Source: Eretmocerus hayati (lineage: Eukaryota > Arthropoda > Insecta > Hymenoptera > Aphelinidae). Taken from it: a DNA stretch of 64,000 nucleotides. The notes under the pieces were generated by a model, which searched no databases, was not told where the DNA came from, and saw nothing but the letters and a program-made list of their open reading frames with translations. The position numbers and the translations under genes are program-made. Below, piece by piece: positions 10,501 through 18,262 of the stretch (its first letter is position 1; every line of letters starts with the position of its first letter). The DNA is taken from positions 84,744,748 to 84,808,747 of the forward strand of contig CM056742.1 of NCBI GenBank assembly GCA_029851415.1, in the 5' to 3' direction.

Positions 10501-11348
10501 GGTCGGAAATCTAAGACTAATCGCCATCTAGGGTTCCCTTGGGAATCTGGCTTCTTCTTAACTAACCATATAGGAATATTGTATGGAGAAGTGGAGGGGC
10601 GGATGATGCCCTTCTCTTCCATCTCTTTAACCTGACGATTAATTTCATCTTTATAAGCATGAGGAAATTTGTACTGACGCGCATTGATAGGTTCTTCGTC
10701 AGTAGTTGGTATTTTGTGGGTAACTACTGTGGTACCTGGTAAGTCATATCCGGGTAGATAAAATAAATCCTCGTTCCCGGAGATCAGTCGACGCATGAAT
10801 CTCTGCTCGGCTTCACTCAAATGGTCCAACCTCAGATAGTCAAAGACACTGGGTCTCCCGCGATTTGCATCGTTCATTCGTTCGTGGTTGCCGAGTTCAG
10901 GATCGAGACCCAACAGTTCGTCATCGATTTCCAAATCAGAGGTTTGTTCCAAGATATGAAACTGATTAACTTCCTCATAATCCCAGTCCGGGATAAAACT
11001 GCAATCGCTATCCGCGTCAGAACCGTGATAACCGTAGTCTTCGATATCGTCGAGGGATTCTTGGTCCGATACGTCCGAAACCGATTCGGTTGGCGACCCT
11101 TGCTTGCCGAGCAAACTAAGGTCCAGCGGTTCTACGGGTAGAAGCGGGTGAGTACATTCGAGGGATAATGGTACCGTAAAAACGTAAGTGCTAAGAACAC
11201 GTTCGTTGAAATCTAAAGTCACCAGGGCTTCCTGTAGGTAGTGGGCTCCTAAAATTCCGGACCCAGGAAACCTAAGGTCATCAGGTACGACATGAAAAAG
11301 AGTCGTTGTACCAAAGATGTTCAATTCCACTACTCCTTTGGTGTCCAT
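7551..11348 (-). CDS. pol: Gypsy-family Pol: end of second protease, RT, RNase H, integrase
   Basis: This is the reverse transcription and integration polyprotein of a Ty3/gypsy (Metaviridae, errantivirus-like) element. The first 45 residues complete an aspartyl protease fold (FHVVPDDLRFPGSGILGAHYL). A long acidic linker follows to about residue 180. RT occupies about 215-400 with the YLDD catalytic motif near residue 375. RNase H has TTDASGYAVGG and the late TDHQPL. Integrase has the HHCC zinc finger (H-x3-H ... CINC), a catalytic core with MDIVGP, LTDQGRNF and FHPQSNGSLER, and a C-terminal GPY/F-type tail with a basic end. All core motifs are present. The ATG at 11348 is internal to the protease: the same frame continues upstream through a TAA at 11369-11367, so this is the lower part of a protease-pol frame. 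Confidence 0.93.
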   Translation of the reverse strand: MDTKGVVELNIFGTTTLFHVVPDDLRFPGSGILGAHYLQEALVTLDFNERVLSTYVFTVPLSLECTHPLLPVEPLDLSLLGKQGSPTESVSDVSDQESLDDIEDYGYHGSDADSDCSFIPDWDYEEVNQFHILEQTSDLEIDDELLGLDPELGNHERMNDANRGRPSVFDYLRLDHLSEAEQRFMRRLISGNEDLFYLPGYDLPGTTVVTHKIPTTDEEPINARQYKFPHAYKDEINRQVKEMEEKGIIRPSTSPYNIPIWLVKKKPDSQGNPRWRLVLDFRPLNEKTIGDAYPMPNITEILDQVGGARYYSVLDLASGFHQIHMDPKDAFKTAFSTPFGHFEFARMPFGLKNAPPTFQRFMDEVLKGLQGVILFVYLDDIVVYSKTLEEHEEKMTTLFERLRKASLKLQTDKCDFLKREVSYLGHVLSEEGLKPDPKKISAVKDFPRPKTVRNVRGFLGLAGYYRRFIKDFTKIAKPLTKLLQKDVDFEWTNEAQQAFDVLREALCTAPVLQFPDLNAPYIITTDASGYAVGGKLSQGKIGEDRPIAYTSRVLRGPELNYEVYEKEALAMIHCVKTFKSYVYGRKITFVTDHQPLTWFKSADLNTRVQKWRFKLSEYDYEVIYKAGKLNVNADALSRNPPEATECNIVTRARRKKEEEIAREVARAAETLAARNEPPPEPISVDVMPPNEEPVLKIPLPISVPTPEDQQTDCANNMSVVHNRVLGPGQEDIVEGEPEPAVLANNSSDAISLRGHRFIVQTKEAIQYREGNVMCFVTRSWQACDNGAAALLKAVRINVDNNLEIGEVKLTDIGNKKHYYCLCVRGSEQVSLGSILRNVFDTLSVLKEILIRKEQKEISIAKSKYIENLDWAEILNLLDRVFKGSGIKIIVCNGTLTYVSPEKRDDIFQELHVSPIGGHRGVSKTFNRIRQNYFWEGLKDDIQRRIQQCINCQLKKLVRLKTKQPMVITDTPGNTFDKIAMDIVGPVPKSKTGNEYILTMQDQLSKFCLAFPLTNTLATTIADVFVKRFICIFGAPKVILTDQGRNFLSKLMERVARRFRIKRVKTTAFHPQSNGSLERSHHALAEFLKQYANADQEWDEWIEVAMLNYNTCVQGSTKHTPYEVVFGRLARLPSNEPLREGDIVPTYKNYIVDLVTRLTGIHKLAYDNLLASKYRAKRYYDQKTNPKNFKVGDHVSLLLGPKPGKFGNHYSGPHKILEVLGKHNIKIQHKNSSKIVHTNRVRISHINHGVAVEKGKRGRKRTTTGE

Positions 11349-11366
11349 TGCATCAGTACCTATCCC

Positions 11367-11950
11367 TTATATACACGTGACCTTAGTTAGGTCAATTTTT
11401 GAACGGTCTGGAACCAGGCGGTCCCGCAAGAGATTGACCTCTGACCCTGTATCGATAAGGAATGGTTCCGAAAAGAAAGGGGCAGTATCATTAGATAATT
11501 TCGTGAAGGGTAAAACCTTTTCGGACTTTCTATAGTCTATATTGTATATATGAGTAGGTTTCTTATTGGTAGGGAGATCGTATTCGTAGAAACTCATTTT
11601 ATTTTTATTTATTTCTAATGATTGAAATTCAAAATTAATAATAGCCTTAGAGTTTAAGAAAAAGGTAGTTCCAAACACTCCGTCGAAGGGTAGGGGAAAA
11701 TCCGTGGATACCACAACGAACTCGGTGTCTATTCCCAAAATTCTAAATCGCGCGATGCCAAGAGAAATAGTAGGCCTGGAACCCAACCCACGTAATTCGT
11801 GAACCTGTGATTCGTCAATGAATCCGACTCTTGGTATCGCGTCATATTTAATGACGTTGGTCTCGCAACCGCTATCCAATAGAAACAATAATTTCTCACC
11901 GTCACGTCCAAGTTGTAGCTGGACGGATGGCGAAAATCGCCGCAGCGTTT
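11367..11950 (-). CDS. pro: Protease region with two tandem aspartyl-protease-like domains (broken by a stop)
   Basis: This frame is -1 relative to gag. It is open across the gag stop (shown back to at least 11993), so expression would need a -1 ribosomal frameshift; no canonical slippery heptamer was found. Domain 1 has LLFLLDSGCETNVI with a DSG active site and the distal DGVFGTTFF. Domain 2 begins FLIDTGSEVNLL (DTG) and is finished by the start of the pol frame (GILGAHYL). An in-frame TAA at 11369-11367 splits domain 2 six codons before the ATG at 11348. The protease normally processes Gag and Pol, and one domain per monomer is usual for gypsy elements. The stop suggests this copy is defective or relies on readthrough. 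Confidence 0.75.
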
Positions 11951-13435
11951 CTAATCTAAGGGTAGCAATTCGCCAAGGAGGTTGTTGATCCCTGCTGGGT
12001 CTGGCGAGCGCCGTGCCCTTTGAGTCTCCTTGGTAGCGCTCGGATTCGGGAGACTCTGCGCGTTTTCCGGATTCATAACACCGTTAAGAGCATTGTTATA
12101 TGCTCGTTTCCGACATTCGGCGATAACATGGCCTGGTTTCTTGCAATACCTGCAAATTATTTCGCCAGAGGGAGCGGAGCCGTGCGCGTTGTGATTTCTA
12201 CAGTTTGCCGCAGTATGTCCAACGCCGTTGCAGATTTGGCAGGTCAATTGGCTTCGCGCCTCTATTCGCGGGTCTAGTGCGGGTGGATTCGGAGGGTGTA
12301 CCTTCCAGCATTTATCCGCGGTATGCCCGGTCTTTTGGCAGTATTGGCAAGTCAAGTTCGGATCGTTCTGAGGAGTGGAAGATTTCGCTCCACATTGTTT
12401 CGCCGTATGCCCTGCAGCGTTACACAACTGGCACTTTATAGCCAGGGAACATTGTGGCGCGCTGTGACCTGGCTTATCACAAAGTTGACAAGCGGGTTTG
12501 ACGGGGGGTGGGGCCTCATCGCGCTCCTTCTTCCAACATGAATCGATTCCATGCCCCGTTCGTGAACAATAGTCACAAACTTTGGGTTTCTTGGGGCAAT
12601 CAGCCTCCTGATGGTCTCTTTGGGTACAGACGGTGCAAACATACACATTCCTTTTCGAAGGTTTCTGTGGAAAATCTGGTTTAGGCAGGTTGGCGGGGGT
12701 TGGTGGCTTTCTGAGAGCCTGCTGAGCTTCTAATTGACGCTCGATTTTAATTGCGGCCCTAACCGTATTATCAACATCTTCCCCGTCGGTGATTCTAGAT
12801 TCTATTTCTGGGCGCAACCCTCTCTTAAAACATTCAATCATATTTTGTTTGTGCCCAGCTCGGAAGGCAGCATCTATATCTCCAGCTTGGAGTTGGCGTG
12901 CCTCGAGGATGCGACCTCCGATGTCCCGCATGCGGTTGGCGTAAGCAATAACGCTCTCCCCATCCCTTTGAAATTCGTTTCCCAACTCGCCCATGAGCTG
13001 ATGCACAGTCTTCGCTGGTGCATAGATTCCTTTCAAATAATCTTTGAATCCATCAAGATCTTCAAATTGCTGTCCAAGAATCGCCTGGCGAGCTTCGCCT
13101 ATGATCCGTGATCTAACTAATTTTACGAGATGCGGTTCGGCGTCTTCCTCAATCATGGCCAAAGCTTCGTCACATCCCTCTAAAAATTGGCTCAGAGGGA
13201 TGTTGGACCCGCTAAATTCTGGGATCACCCTGAGGGCGTCCTTCAGCGTTACTCCGTTGCGCGCCATGACGTTGGATCGTGTGGAGCTAACACTATTACT
13301 TCTCCCTGTGGAAGTTGAGTGATCCGTTGTAGGGGGTGGAGGGCTTGGCTCTCTACTCTCTTTGCTGTTCAAACGGCTTGGTTTGGCTAGAATGGTTTCG
13401 TCGACTTCTTGTTCGGTCTCATCCAACCCTTGCAT
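11951..13435 (-). CDS. gag: Gypsy-family Gag with seven CCHC zinc knuckles
   Basis: Capsid/nucleocapsid polyprotein, 494 residues from the ATG at 13435. A Pro/Ser-rich start precedes a capsid-like helical domain (about residues 60-240, with LKDALRVIPEFSGSNIPLSQF and FKRGLRPEIESRI). The nucleocapsid part holds seven CX2CX4HX4C knuckles in tandem (CTVC, CDYC, CQLC, CQLC, CQYC, CQIC, CRYC), separated by Pro-rich linkers. Errantiviral Gags usually have few or none. It ends LLGELLPLD followed by TAG. The frame is open upstream to a TAG at 13465-13463, beyond which a further 64 codons lie in the same frame (see the next entry). pro follows in the -1 frame. Confidence 0.9.
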   Translation of the reverse strand: MQGLDETEQEVDETILAKPSRLNSKESREPSPPPPTTDHSTSTGRSNSVSSTRSNVMARNGVTLKDALRVIPEFSGSNIPLSQFLEGCDEALAMIEEDAEPHLVKLVRSRIIGEARQAILGQQFEDLDGFKDYLKGIYAPAKTVHQLMGELGNEFQRDGESVIAYANRMRDIGGRILEARQLQAGDIDAAFRAGHKQNMIECFKRGLRPEIESRITDGEDVDNTVRAAIKIERQLEAQQALRKPPTPANLPKPDFPQKPSKRNVYVCTVCTQRDHQEADCPKKPKVCDYCSRTGHGIDSCWKKERDEAPPPVKPACQLCDKPGHSAPQCSLAIKCQLCNAAGHTAKQCGAKSSTPQNDPNLTCQYCQKTGHTADKCWKVHPPNPPALDPRIEARSQLTCQICNGVGHTAANCRNHNAHGSAPSGEIICRYCKKPGHVIAECRKRAYNNALNGVMNPENAQSLPNPSATKETQRARRSPDPAGINNLLGELLPLD

Positions 13436-13462
13436 AGGCTCCAGACTCAGGTTTTCGCGATA

Positions 13463-13657
13463 CTAATCCTGATACGGTTGTTGTGATTCTCTAGGGGTAC
13501 TAGTCGCTACTCCCGCCGCCAAAGTTGTTCGCCTTAGCGTATGAGTTCTGTTATGCAAAGATAAAGGCTGTAAATCCTCAACCAACTGCTGTAGAGCAGG
13601 GTCTTGACGTGCTTTACTTCTAGTCACAAATTTTTGGTCAAAAGGGTCCCCTTCCAT
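13463..13657 (-). CDS. 64-codon leader ORF in frame with gag, ended by TAG
   Basis: The ATG at 13657 opens 64 codons ending at TAG (13465-13463). Ten codons later in the same frame is the gag ATG. Either Gag originally began at 13657 and acquired an amber stop, or the leader is translated separately or read through to give an N-terminally extended Gag. The ATG overlaps the stop of the preceding P-family frame as TAATG. The peptide is basic, without recognisable domains. Confidence 0.5.
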   Translation of the reverse strand: MEGDPFDQKFVTRSKARQDPALQQLVEDLQPLSLHNRTHTLRRTTLAAGVATSTPRESQQPYQD

Positions 13658-13659
13658 TA
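13655..13659 (-). promoter_or_regulatory. TAATG stop/start overlap
   Basis: The TAA ending the P5 frame (13659-13657) shares bases with the ATG (13657-13655) of the gag leader. TAATG pentamers are known sites of coupled termination-reinitiation in some retrotransposons and viruses. Its use here is inference from the overlap. Confidence 0.45.
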
Positions 13660-14309
13660 GAAATACCCATTTGGTAGAGGAATGTCGTCTCGGTCAGTGT
13701 ATACGCTGAGTTGATTATTTCTTAATACGGAGGCTCGCCAGACCAGGTACTGGTCGTCTGAGATGACAGGACGAAATCCCTCAACTCTTATGGATTCACG
13801 AGTTCGAGATGGTAATTGCCGGTAAACTCGGTGAAATCGCAGGATCCTAATGAGCGCTACCACTCTTCTTGGATACGCGAATTCCGTGACTGGCGACCGA
13901 TCAAGCAGAGCTGAACTTGGTGCCGATAAGGTTTGGCGATCAAGATAGAAACAATTGGTGCTTTCCTGTTTTAGGCAACAGTAGGTGTAAATATTGTTTT
14001 TGATGATGGAAGCAGCTTTCTCCAAGCTTTTCACGGTAGTATGATCGTATTTTCGTCCTAAAACGGTATCTGGAGCGATTTTGCCGTCCCTAGATTTTAA
14101 GTAGTAGACGCGTTCTCCGCAAAGATCGAGGTGAAAATGATCTCCGGTGCTTATTAAGGGGTGATAGAAGTAAACGATGGATTGTTTCCATAAATCAAGG
14201 TCAATGCTTGTACTAATTTAATGGCCGATTGAAAATGATGTTCAATTATTCTTTCTTCGGGGATGTCGGGGACGACGGTAATCGTCGAAACTCCGTTGAA
14301 TCGAGCCAT
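13657..14309 (-). pseudogene. P-family copy P5, frame change mid-gene
   Basis: P5 is an unrecognised protein, fifth of five tandem paralogues. An ATG at 14309 (MARFNGVST) begins a frame that ends at 14154. A second frame, open from 14217 to 13657 without an ATG, carries the rest. By alignment to P1-P3 the first frame supplies the N-terminal helix (IIEHHFQSAIKLVQAL), and the second supplies the following strand (IVYFYHPL), a GKIAPDTV motif shared with P1 (GRIAPTTL), and the C-terminal half with NCFYLDR...FAYPRRV. The switch must lie around 14160-14215. It could be a mutation, an assembly error or programmed frameshifting. The second frame ends in TAATG with the gag leader. The combined length is similar to the other members (about 215-225 residues). 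Confidence 0.5.
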
Positions 14310-14385
14310 GAATTCAGTGAGCTTTGAAAGAGAGAATGATACAAGAGATTCCCTTGTATCCAAAATGAGTGAACACCGGCCCGTC

Positions 14386-15357
14386 TCACACTCTGTTGGT
14401 GCAGACTGATGCCTTTGAGCCGCTGAACTCTTCTTCGGCCGGGTAACGACGACAGTCTTGTATTGCGTAGTAAATTAATCCTATCTGTTCATAAGCCGTG
14501 GAGTCATGTAGATACTGTGACCTATCAAGTCTTCGCCCCACCCTGGAAATCAGACCACCCTTTATATCGTTATGTTTTGAATTACACTCCCAACAGCAAT
14601 TTTGGCGATGACGAGTTGCATGGGTTATTCGATCTCGCCAACAAACGAACAAACAATCAATACCTGGGTAATTCAATCTGGTTATGTGTCTATTATCGGC
14701 ATAAGGTACGCGTCGGGGTCCTCCTTTTATAAATTGAAATCGCAAGGTATAATATACACGCTTAGGTATGAATGGGAGTCCGATGATGGGCTTTCTCCAT
14801 TCCTTCACACGGTGATTCTCATAGAAGTTTCGATTCAGAAAGATGCAATTAGAGTCGTCTTGTAAAAGGTGTGTTTTAATGGCAAGAGAAAAGAGATGCT
14901 CAATGCCACAGGCCAATAGTTTGTGGAATGGTTTAGGGAGATTCAGGTATTCGGATTTACTTCCCGAATTGATTCGTATGGAGAAGGTATCAGGAAATAT
15001 ATCACCAATTGGAGTCTCCCAAAACCGATATATCTTCCCTTCGTGGCTAATAATTCTTCGTCGTGTTTCCTCTAAAGGATCAGCCTTTCGTTTGGTTAAA
15101 TTCCTTTTGAGGGTACAATCTATGAATTCGGATGGACTTCGTCGCCAGGTGGTTATCCAGTCGTCTCGATTTCTGCGATACGAAAGCAGACATATCCTAC
15201 CGGAGAAGTAACGCTTGTTCCTCAAAACGCAAAACAATTCTCTGGCCTGTTGATAGTACAAGTCTACCAATCTGGCTAAAGCCTAATATTGAAGAGGTGG
15301 AGGGTTCTTCAATCGAAATTCATCACTTACGGGCCGTTTCGCGTAATTCCGTTCCAT
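14386..15357 (-). CDS. P-family copy P4 with in-frame TAG or 48-nt intron
   Basis: P4 is an unrecognised protein, longest of the P family. The ATG at 15357 opens a frame interrupted by TAG at 15285-15283, then open to 14386 (about 299 codons after the stop). The segment after the stop starts with the family N-terminal helix (LVDLYYQQARELF). Its core is LLQDDSNCIFLNRNFYEN followed by IPKRV, equivalent to FGYYIDEDTI and the later FAANRV of P1. Bases 15330-15283 look like a mini-intron: GTAAGT at the start, a pyrimidine-rich run and TATTAG at the end, length 48 (a multiple of three), so removing it would skip the TAG. A 48-base intron is short for animals, so a nonsense mutation remains possible. 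Basic patches and several Cys residues lie near the C-terminus (CCWEC). Confidence 0.5.
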
Positions 15358-15515
15358 GGGCCTTTCTACTGATTAAAACAATTGATCCGAGGGTTCCCAA
15401 CCCTCACTAGCTTACTTGACAATTTGGTCCAGGGAGTTTCTGGATCTATTGATATGAAGGGAACAACGGTAGACAACGATGGCTGCTATCCCAAATCGTG
15501 GAATTCGGGAATGGA

Positions 15516-16142
15516 CTATTCCGGGAAAGTTCTATTGCACTCGGCAAGGCAGGACTCGCAGTTAATTGCCGGTTCGATGAACAAACACGGGGTTCCACAA
15601 CTACTGCAATTTATCGGCGTTCCACCCACTACGAAAGAGTGGTGATTTGTTACAACCTCAATCTCTGATTCTGCCTCTATTGCGTCGCTCAAGTAACAGT
15701 TGTCGCACAAATCTGTGTCAATCTGTCCTGTTCGGATTGTGTAATAAATTGGGACGTTTCGGTTTTGACGGGCGCACGTGAATAGCGGATGTGAGCGCGG
15801 GAGCGTCTGCGGGGTTTCGCGAATCTGCTCGGACACTTCAATACATTCTTCACACTCGTCTGCGTGCCTTTTTATTGTACAAGCTACTTCGCATGCGTCA
15901 CAATGCGTTTGCTCTCCCGCATAAACGAAATCGTGATAATCGGTAACCTCTCTAGCTATTTGGTGGTCCACTGGATTGCTTCTCAATCGGTCATCAAAGC
16001 ACGGGCCGCAAAAGATCAAATCACTTCCTCTATACCGCTCGACTTGATAATAAACTGGAATTTCGGGGTTCTGTCTTATACAACGTTCGCACTCGTCGAA
16101 TGTCGTTTCGACAGGAATGGGCGGCACTCCTGGCCCACGCAT
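15516..16142 (-). CDS. Cys-rich protein C4 with two tandem zinc-binding-like modules
   Basis: This 208-residue ORF has an ATG at 16142. It consists of two repeats of one module: about residues 18-100 (CERC ... VYYQV ... FCGPC ... HDFVYAGEQTHCDAC ... CEEC) and about 122-205 (C-A-R ... IYYTI ... LCDNC ... HHSFVVGG..NCSSCGTPC ... CESC). The paired CxxC motifs imply zinc binding. The same module occurs singly in the ORFs at 18.3-18.9 kb and 21.0-21.4 kb. No named family was recognised, and a nucleic-acid or protein-binding role is possible. It lies between P3 and P4, same strand, intact. Confidence 0.6.
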   Translation of the reverse strand: MRGPGVPPIPVETTFDECERCIRQNPEIPVYYQVERYRGSDLIFCGPCFDDRLRSNPVDHQIAREVTDYHDFVYAGEQTHCDACEVACTIKRHADECEECIEVSEQIRETPQTLPRSHPLFTCARQNRNVPIYYTIRTGQIDTDLCDNCYLSDAIEAESEIEVVTNHHSFVVGGTPINCSSCGTPCLFIEPAINCESCLAECNRTFPE

Positions 16143-16324
16143 TTGTAGATCTAATACTCGCAGGGAAAGTTACTCCACGATATCTATCCTTCGTGGATTG
16201 ATTTTTGCGGGTCCTTCTTATAATATTCTACGCGACGTTTGGATTCAGAATCTCCCGGCATCCGTGTCGGGGACCGAGATGACTGAAGATTTGCGCTCTG
16301 ATGAGGGGTCTCTTCGATTGGAGA

Positions 16325-16975
16325 TCAGTCTCTCAGTCTAGACAAACTTTCCGTCTGTAATTTGTTAGCGGTGATAACCCTAGCGTACCAAATCTCAGCT
16401 CGGATGTTGTCCTCGTCAGTTTGAAGTACGAACTCGGTTCCACTCTCAAAGGTTTCGAACCGACGGATATGAGTGGCGGCCGCAAAGGGTTGGCAGACCG
16501 GGTACGGCTGTAAGAAAGGGCACCGTGGTATCACTAGCGCGTGTGTTCCGAAGAGGGTAAAGTCGTCGATGAAAAATCCGAAATTATCTTCTCTCAGGAA
16601 ATGACGGAGAAGTCCTCTTTGAAGTTCGATAAATCGACTGAAATATTCATGGTCAATGGTATGACATAACCTAGCGGTGTTACTACTGACTACTTTTCGT
16701 TCTACAAACTCGATGAATTCTAACCATTGATTTTCAGAATATATATGACTGAGTGGTCCGGTTAGATTCTGATGGGCGTATAAGTATACCCGGTATTTCA
16801 GGGATGACTGGTTTTGCAGAGTTAATAGTAGTCTAGTTGCGTCTAAATAATGTTTATCCAGAACGCTGTCGATCGGGTTATCGGCTAAAACGATCCGAGG
16901 TAGTGATGGGATCATCGATGTTGTGGGGGGGGGGGGGACCTTAATTCCAAGGGATAGCGGGCAATCCCCAGGCAT
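16325..16975 (-). CDS. P-family copy P3
   Basis: This 216-residue ORF starts with the ATG at 16975, which overlaps the end of P2 by 35 bases. A second ATG (MIPSLPRI) follows a 13-base G tract and is an alternative start that matches the family N-terminus better. Family features in order: N-terminal helix (VLDKHYLDATRLLL), strand (YRVYLYAHQ), core REDNFGFFIDDFTL, CPFLQPYP, then FAAATHIRRFETF and a C-terminal helix (AEIWYARVITANKL). The function is unknown. It has no signal peptide, membrane segment or recognisable catalytic motif. The ORF is intact. Confidence 0.6.
   Translation of the reverse strand: MPGDCPLSLGIKVPPPPTTSMIPSLPRIVLADNPIDSVLDKHYLDATRLLLTLQNQSSLKYRVYLYAHQNLTGPLSHIYSENQWLEFIEFVERKVVSSNTARLCHTIDHEYFSRFIELQRGLLRHFLREDNFGFFIDDFTLFGTHALVIPRCPFLQPYPVCQPFAAATHIRRFETFESGTEFVLQTDEDNIRAEIWYARVITANKLQTESLSRLRD
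16925..16937. repeat. G13 homopolymer at P2/P3 junction
   Basis: Thirteen consecutive G on the plus strand (C13 in the transcribed sense) lie just after the P2 stop and within the start of P3, where they encode a run of prolines. Such tracts slip in replication, transcription and sequencing, so the exact P3 N-terminus is uncertain. Confidence 0.9.
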
Positions 16976-17636
16976 CCAATGGTGGAATGGTAATGACTTC
17001 CCCGTACTCTAGCTTGATTTGAAGCGGCTCGCTCGTCAGTTTGATTGCTCTAAGGGTGCTATTGGCGTGATGAAGTTTATTCACGTTCCCTAGACTCTCA
17101 AACCACAGCCTAGCGCCTTGACGTTGCTCAAATGTGGAGAGTCCAGGACATGTAACTTCTCCTCGTTCAAGATTATCCCAGACAAATTGCACACTCCGTG
17201 CAGCTAGGAAGGGCTGCCGAAGAGGAAACGGATCTAGAAAAGGGCAAGACCACTGACACGATGCGGGGCCACAAAAGATGGTTTCGTCGTCCACGTAATA
17301 TCCGAAAACGTCCTTACTAAACCAATGTTTTAGTACGGTATTGTGAACTTCGGCTAGTATCTGCTCTAATTCTTGCCTGACTTCGGGAAGGAGGCCAATT
17401 GCTAAACGCACTAGCATACGTCGGTTCTCAAACTCGGCATATTGGTGTACGACGTCGTTGCTAGCTATTCCCTTAGCTATTCCTATGATAGGTTTGCACA
17501 CGAAGAAATATGCACGGTGTTGTTTTTGGAAAACCTTCCTCGCTGCTAGATGCAGGTCGACCGCACAATAATACAAGGTGTCTAACAGGACGTCGGTCCT
17601 CCTGACGGGATATCCGAATGAGGTCGCCTTTGCGCT
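16941..17636 (-). CDS. P-family copy P2 (no ATG at its natural start)
   Basis: The frame is open from 17636 to a TAA at 16943-16941. Family homology (VLLDTLYYCAVDLHLAARK) begins inside the overlap with the end of P1, yet no ATG occurs until well into the domain (ENRRM). Translation therefore needs a frameshift from P1, a non-AUG start, splicing, or the copy is damaged. The core motif is DVFGYYVDDETIF followed by CPFLDPFP, then FLAARSVQFVWDNL and the C-terminal helix (ARLWFESLGNVNKL). The closest relative by eye is P1. It overlaps P1 upstream and P3 downstream. Confidence 0.55.
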   Translation of the reverse strand, partial: SAKATSFGYPVRRTDVLLDTLYYCAVDLHLAARKVFQKQHRAYFFVCKPIIGIAKGIASNDVVHQYAEFENRRMLVRLAIGLLPEVRQELEQILAEVHNTVLKHWFSKDVFGYYVDDETIFCGPASCQWSCPFLDPFPLRQPFLAARSVQFVWDNLERGEVTCPGLSTFEQRQGARLWFESLGNVNKLHHANSTLRAIKLTSEPLQIKLEYGEVITIPPLDAWGLPAIPWN

Positions 17637-18262
17637 CTACATACGCTGCCGCGCTGCTGAGAAGCTTTTCTCCTAAGAATGATTCTGGCCTTATCGTTGG
17701 CTAATCTTGCAGTTCTGATCCAGGCTTGGGCAGTTTGAATGTCAAAGGTACTTTTAAGACCTTGCACGGAGCTCTGCCCTTCGGAAATTTTCCTTGCAAC
17801 CTGAAGAAGTACTCGATTCGCGGCGAAGAGGCGATCTCGTGGGAATGGTCTCAAAAACGGGCACGAGGCGGTATGCGACCCGTTCAACACGGAGATGGTG
17901 TCCTCATCGATATAGTAACCAAAAGAATCCCGTTTTATACACCCTGAGAGTACGAAGCTCTTCACTTCCAGGAAGCGTAGTGCAAAAACGAATGAAAAAT
18001 CGGAAGGTAATCTAACCAGGGTGGTGGGGGCTATCCGTCCGTATCCAAAATGCAAATATTCCCAGCGTCCGGCGTGCGGCGCATCTACTACGCAGCGTTC
18101 ATAGGATTGAATTTCGTTCGGTAGAACGTACACGCGAAACGAAGATAGGCGATGATAACCTAGTCCCCTGTGTAGTAACAGTGCCAAATTATAATGAAGG
18201 TCTAAGATTTTTTCGGCTATGGCGTGCGCCTTGTTGGGAATATCTACAATTTGCTCGCTCAT
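17582..18262 (-). CDS. P-family copy P1
   Basis: This 226-residue ORF starts at the ATG at 18262, which overlaps the stop of C3 as ATGA. Features: N-terminal helix (IAEKILDLHYNLALLL), strand (SFRVYVLPNE), GRIAPTTLVRL, core RDSFGYYIDEDTI, CPFLRPFP, FAANRVLLQVARKI, C-terminal helix (AQAWIRTARLANDKAR) and a basic tail ending with Cys. The Asp-Glu-Asp cluster and the CPFL-PFP turn are the most conserved points among P1-P3. The product is not recognised. It is intact, in the packed run C2-C3-P1-P2-P3. Confidence 0.6.
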   Translation of the reverse strand: MSEQIVDIPNKAHAIAEKILDLHYNLALLLHRGLGYHRLSSFRVYVLPNEIQSYERCVVDAPHAGRWEYLHFGYGRIAPTTLVRLPSDFSFVFALRFLEVKSFVLSGCIKRDSFGYYIDEDTISVLNGSHTASCPFLRPFPRDRLFAANRVLLQVARKISEGQSSVQGLKSTFDIQTAQAWIRTARLANDKARIILRRKASQQRGSVCRAQRRPHSDIPSGGPTSC

